Shown: positions 60,892 to 64,000 of the stretch, piece after piece
Layout of the letters: the number at the start of each line of letters is the position of its first letter
Numbering within the stretch: position 1 is the first letter of the stretch
DNA from: Natronoglycomyces albus
Lineage (GTDB): Bacteria; Actinomycetota; Actinomycetes; Mycobacteriales; Micromonosporaceae
NCBI RefSeq assembly: GCF_016925535.1
Contig: NZ_CP070496.1
Coordinates: 1,364,001-1,428,000 of the forward strand
DNA: 64,000 bases
Direction of reading: 5' to 3'
The notes under the pieces: generated by a model
Seen by the model: the letters and a program-made list of their open reading frames with translations, nothing else
Told to the model about the DNA's origin: nothing
Databases searched by the model: none
Position numbers and translations under genes: made by a program

Positions 60892-61677
60892 GTGAGTCGT
60901 AGTGGCTGGAATGCCCGCGCACCCATTAATTCCACGTCAGTTCCCCTATCGGATCGGACAGGAATTACTGTCCATCACTCCGCTACACCACCAAGTGCAA
61001 CGCCGAGGTCGATCCAAGATCATCACATGGATACTGATCACCTCGCTCCCGGACGAGCGTGGGATATTGGGTATAACTATCTGATAGATCAACATGGAAA
61101 AATCTACGAAGGCCGTGGCCTAAATACCGTAGGAGCGCATGCACCAGGTGGCAATACCCAGACAATAGGGATCTGCGTGATTGGAGATTACCATTCGTCG
61201 TTGCCCACACATGAAGCTCGGGTTTCTCTTCTAGCGTTGATATTTCACATAAGCGGAGCAGCTGGAGAATATTTTATATTCTATGGTCACACGAACTGGA
61301 TTAGCACAGCATGCCCCGGAAACGCCCTCTACAATTTCCTGAGACTTCTTTTTGATGGGATGGGTCTTCCCGGTCGAATTCCCCCAGGCCATGACCACGG
61401 AAATGGAGGTGACCCCTTTGCAAACTGGATGGAGCAACTCATCATGTCACTACCGACACTTCAGCAAGGAAGCACTGGGGCAGGTGTCCGCCGTGTGCAA
61501 GGACTGTGCGTCGCCCATGGTGGAACGGCCCGTCATGAAATCGAATCTACCGGTGGCATCGACGGGCATTTTGGCCCGGGAACTGATCGTGCAGTTCGTG
61601 CCGTTCAGTCGGATGGCGCACCGACAGTCGATGGAATCGTAGGAAGAATCACCTGGACTAAGCTCATCACCGGATAG
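60892..61677 (+). CDS. N-acetylmuramoyl-L-alanine amidase with peptidoglycan-binding domain (endolysin-like)
   Basis: A 261-residue protein. An Amidase_2/PGRP domain covers residues 1-150: GITVHHSATPPS (zinc His), NYLIDQHGKIYEGRGLNTVG, GICVIGDYHSS, and YGHTNWISTACPG (second zinc His and Cys). A PG_binding_1 domain with GSTGAGVRRVQGL and GHFGPGTDRAVRAVQ forms the C-terminus. No signal peptide is present, as in phage endolysins. GTG 60892 starts directly at the domain edge, with no clear ribosome site, so the N-terminus may be clipped. Confidence 0.85.
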   Translation: MSRSGWNARAPINSTSVPLSDRTGITVHHSATPPSATPRSIQDHHMDTDHLAPGRAWDIGYNYLIDQHGKIYEGRGLNTVGAHAPGGNTQTIGICVIGDYHSSLPTHEARVSLLALIFHISGAAGEYFIFYGHTNWISTACPGNALYNFLRLLFDGMGLPGRIPPGHDHGNGGDPFANWMEQLIMSLPTLQQGSTGAGVRRVQGLCVAHGGTARHEIESTGGIDGHFGPGTDRAVRAVQSDGAPTVDGIVGRITWTKLITG

Positions 61678-61756
61678 TCTCTCACAGAAACCTACATCAA
61701 ATACCAAATTCTCAGGGGGTTGGATTCATAATTCCAGCTCCAGTCCCCTGAGGATT

Positions 61757-62227
61757 TCAAGCAGATGCTATATCTGGATTAACACACCCATTACTCGGGA
61801 ATGAATAGTTAATAATGCCCTTCAAATCGTCGACACCGGAATCCCATTCAATATCACCGAGAACCGAGTATCGCTTGAAGTGACTGTCCTGGACATCGCA
61901 CAGAATTATTGTCACTGGATAGGGATCTTCATGGCACTCGGGAAAGCACCACCTTCCCCAGACGTAACCTGTTGCTGTGGCAGTGTCAGGACCCCACGCA
62001 GACCATTCAAGCCCCTTGGCATATATGGTCTCCTGTAGACGCAATTTTTCGGGCTCCTGCACGCTCGGAATTTCACCTTCATAATGTTCAAGTCTGGGTA
62101 TTCCAGGTGCAAACAGTTCATCAGCATTGGCCGGGGAGCTGGAATCATCTGCGCCTTTTCCTGTGCAAGAGGTGACCAGTGATCCCATGACAACGACGAC
62201 TGCGAGCTTGAGGAGATTGTTGGCCAT
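61757..62227 (-). CDS. Putative lipoprotein of unknown function
   Basis: A 156-residue protein with a signal (MANNLLKLAVVVVMGSLVTS) ending in the lipobox LVTSC at about residue 21, then a Ser-rich spacer and a small domain with four Cys (WCFPECHEDPYPVTIILCD, NGCVN). It should be exported and lipidated. The ATG lies five bases after TACTGT. It is convergent to the amidase gene. An immunity or adhesion role is possible but not shown. Confidence 0.65.
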   Translation of the reverse strand: MANNLLKLAVVVVMGSLVTSCTGKGADDSSSPANADELFAPGIPRLEHYEGEIPSVQEPEKLRLQETIYAKGLEWSAWGPDTATATGYVWGRWCFPECHEDPYPVTIILCDVQDSHFKRYSVLGDIEWDSGVDDLKGIINYSFPSNGCVNPDIASA

Positions 62228-62232
62228 ACATC

Positions 62233-62238
62233 ACAGTA
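62233..62238 (-). promoter_or_regulatory. -10 box of a leaderless lipoprotein transcript
   Basis: Minus-strand TACTGT ends five bases before ATG 62227. Confidence 0.4.
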
Positions 62239-62292
62239 TCCCAATGAGATTTTCCGGGCAAGTTAGTGGTTACTTTGTGTGAGGTGTCGGAG

Positions 62293-63158
62293 CTATTCGA
62301 TGTGGTAGAAGGCTGGATGGGTGCGGGTGATGGTGCCTATCTTCAGGGGTAAAGCTGACTCTTTGTAGGCAGCGGTAGCGCATTTTCAAGTCGCGTTGGC
62401 GTTTTGGCTAAGGCTCGGTAGGAGCCGATATATTGGATCGATTCTTTTTGGGTTGTGTGAGTTTGCGCCGGTGGGTTTCTTGTGGGGAAAAACCATCTGG
62501 GATCAGGAACGATACTTTTCATAACCTAAATCTGCCAGGATAAGCAGGTTTTCCTCCTGGAGTATGCCGGTATTGCTCAAAGCGAGGTCACCTTCGATGC
62601 CGGTGTTCCCGGCGACGGTGACATCGTGTTCACGGCCCGGGCGGGTTTGGGAGATCCATAGCGGTAGCCATCAGGAGCTGACAGCACTTGCACGTTTATG
62701 TCGTGACGGTGGTGTTTACCTGAGTAAAACAGGTCAACTCCGCGTGTAGTGCCCTCGATTTTGACAGCGTTGGTGGGGATCAAGGTGCCGTCCAATTCCA
62801 CGTGTCCCTCACCGGACCTTCGCGCGCCTTCAATAGCCTCGGCCAGATCAGGAGCACAGCCCGCCAAGACGCTGAGGCCTTCCCACAAGCTCTCATACGC
62901 CGTGCTCAGGGGTAGCCCATGGTCAATAGCCAGTTGTCGCACACGGGTACTATCACTGAGAAACCGCAGGACAAAGACCGCCTGACGCCAGGGAGTCAAG
63001 CAGCGAGTCCCCTTCCGAGTACCAATAGTGCGACGATAGGAGGACAACCGGCGCGACAACCACCCACATGCAGCCGGGTCACCAGGCAGATAAGAGCGGT
63101 ACGCGGCACTCAAGATACGAAACCTCTTGGTAGAGAACTGAAGTGTGGATAACTCCAT
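62293..63158 (-). pseudogene. Decayed IS5-family transposase
   Basis: From ATG 63158 the frame reads a helix-turn-helix region (WRQAVFVLRFLSDSTRVRQL) and the start of a DDE_Tnp_4 domain (EGHVELDGTLIPTNAVK, DLFYSGKHHRHDINVQVLSA). One base appears to be missing near 62665, after which a different frame continues WISQTRPGREHDVTVAGNTG and LLILADLGYEKYRS, then shifts again toward IGTITRTHPAFYHIE at 62293. So the catalytic Asp residues are split over frames and the protein is dead. Terminal inverted repeats were not resolved. Confidence 0.7.
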
Positions 63159-63286
63159 TATCTACCAGCAGGTTTCCTTATACCTCAACACATTCCGCTC
63201 ACCGTACGTACACCTCACCTTGCCCGAAATACCTCAATCCTACCGACGGCAAACTCATGCATGTCTATTCCTTTCACAGATAGGGG

Positions 63287-63319
63287 AGTGCCCGGCCAAC
63301 ACGGTGTTGGCCGGGCACT
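63287..63319 (-). terminator. Terminator of the gene ending at 63335
   Basis: AGTGCCCGGCCAACAC (63287-63302) pairs perfectly with 63304-63319; the innermost pairs must open to form a loop. It starts 15 bases after the stop. Confidence 0.65.
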
Positions 63320-63334
63320 TGCCTCGTGGTCTAG

Positions 63335-63694
63335 CTAATGGATGGTTGGGTCCCAATGGGTCACGCCCAGGTCGAAGCGCGGTAGGACAGTGTCGGGGTG
63401 TCGTTGCTGGAACTCGGTCAGTGAGCTGGATTCACTGACGCCGGGTATGGCTTCGATGTCTTTCCATCGGCCAATCGTTTCTGCCAGGGCTCGCGCCCAT
63501 ATCAGCGCTCCGTTTGCTTGGTAGTCGTCGCACTCTTTCAGTTGATCGGCAACCCGGTCGTACATGAGCTCGGTGGCGATTTCGTATAGCTCGGCGCGTG
63601 AATTGATGTGATAGAAAAAAGACCATGCGTCCCATCCTTGGCACGTTAGTTCGCGGTGGAAATACCAGTAGGCGATGCCGCCGTGTGAGTCCAC
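63335..63694 (-). CDS. Unknown protein, N-terminus unclear
   Basis: From GTG 63694 a 119-residue protein is encoded (MDSHGGIAYWYFHRELTCQG, WDAWSFFYHINSRAELYEI, IGRWKDIEAIPGVSESSSL). Protein-like sequence in the same frame continues upstream to a TGA at 63875-63877 (AFADWVFWTWSRSKPWSAES, LHFDLEHHYSITV) without a start codon, so the true 5' part may be lost by mutation. No family recognised. Confidence 0.5.
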   Translation of the reverse strand: MDSHGGIAYWYFHRELTCQGWDAWSFFYHINSRAELYEIATELMYDRVADQLKECDDYQANGALIWARALAETIGRWKDIEAIPGVSESSSLTEFQQRHPDTVLPRFDLGVTHWDPTIH

Positions 63695-64000
63695 AGTGAT
63701 CGAGTAGTGGTGCTCCAGATCGAAGTGGAGTTCGCTGGTGGCCTTTGCGGGCAGAAGCCCGGGGCGGGTTCCCTGTCGGAATTCTTCCCATGACTCCGCC
63801 GACCATGGCTTCGATCGTGACCAGGTCCAGAAGACCCAGTCAGCGAAGGCCGGAATCTGGAAATCAGGAGACTCTCAATGTAGGCAAAGCCCCCATAGCG
63901 AATTGGATAAAGTCAGGAAAAGGGTTGGGAACGACTCAGTCGTGCAGGGTGAGACCTGTTGTGAACCCTCCGCCGTTGACTGCCCGATTCATGCTGCGCC

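Noticed and set aside
63936-64000. A short minus-strand frame ending MNRAVNGGGFTTGLTLHD at the right edge
   Set aside because: It may be the end of a gene beyond the window, but too little is visible to support a call.

Overview
The window looks like the chromosome of a GC-rich actinomycete. It carries an actinobacterial cytochrome oxidase pair (ctaC-ctaF), a glutamine synthetase/glnE locus, a DUF3043 protein, an ErpA-type Fe-S protein, and many genes whose GTG/ATG start lies only 5-7 bases after a TANNNT -10 box, which suggests leaderless mRNAs. A Glycomycetaceae or Micromonosporaceae relative would fit, but this is an impression: no rRNA or phylogenetic marker was compared.

Region 1 (1-39.4 kb) is a compact housekeeping backbone. 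It opens with a minus-strand lipid operon (FAD oxidoreductase, DUF1365, two tandem cyclopropane-synthase-like methyltransferases). Next come miaB, a His-rich lipoprotein, a tyrosine phosphatase, a DUF349 protein, miaA, an aldo/keto reductase, a TPR/WG-repeat protein, a DUF3043 protein, murA, nadA, glycerate kinase, erpA, a PfkB kinase with an altered catalytic motif, a TusA/cysteine desulfurase pair, ctaC-ctaF, a NUDIX protein, the RNase P RNA gene rnpB, a TauE/SafE permease, nadE, panB, glnA, an amidotransferase-like gene, a short glnE, an HxlR regulator with its divergent oxidoreductase, and two tandem GH18 chitinases. Transcription units are separated by strong palindromic terminators. A MITE-like palindrome sits at 7046-7207.

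Region 2 (39.4-64 kb) begins directly after a tRNA-Pro(TGG) gene and has the character of a genomic island. It holds NUDIX genes, a DUF2786 gene, four overlapping small unknown genes, a repeat-rich non-coding stretch (three 12-bp repeats exactly 64 bp apart, then ten copies of GGTGC), and two XRE-type regulators with TPR-like C-termini. It also holds a complete class I lanthipeptide locus of the FxLD type (47.8-55.6 kb): PIMT-like methyltransferase, a 50-residue precursor, LanB dehydratase, LanC cyclase, a second SpaB-C-like protein and a helical-repeat protein, mostly with ATGA overlaps. A block of GACATC direct repeats with 11-bp period occurs at three places around the regulators and the lanthipeptide locus and may be a shared control site.

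Region 3 (55.6-64 kb) is less GC-rich and patchy: a secreted protein of unknown fold, small membrane proteins, a lone ParB-family protein behind a nested palindrome, an endolysin-like amidase, a lipoprotein, and two decayed transposases (IS630-type and IS5-type). No integrase, conjugation gene, CRISPR array or rRNA was seen.
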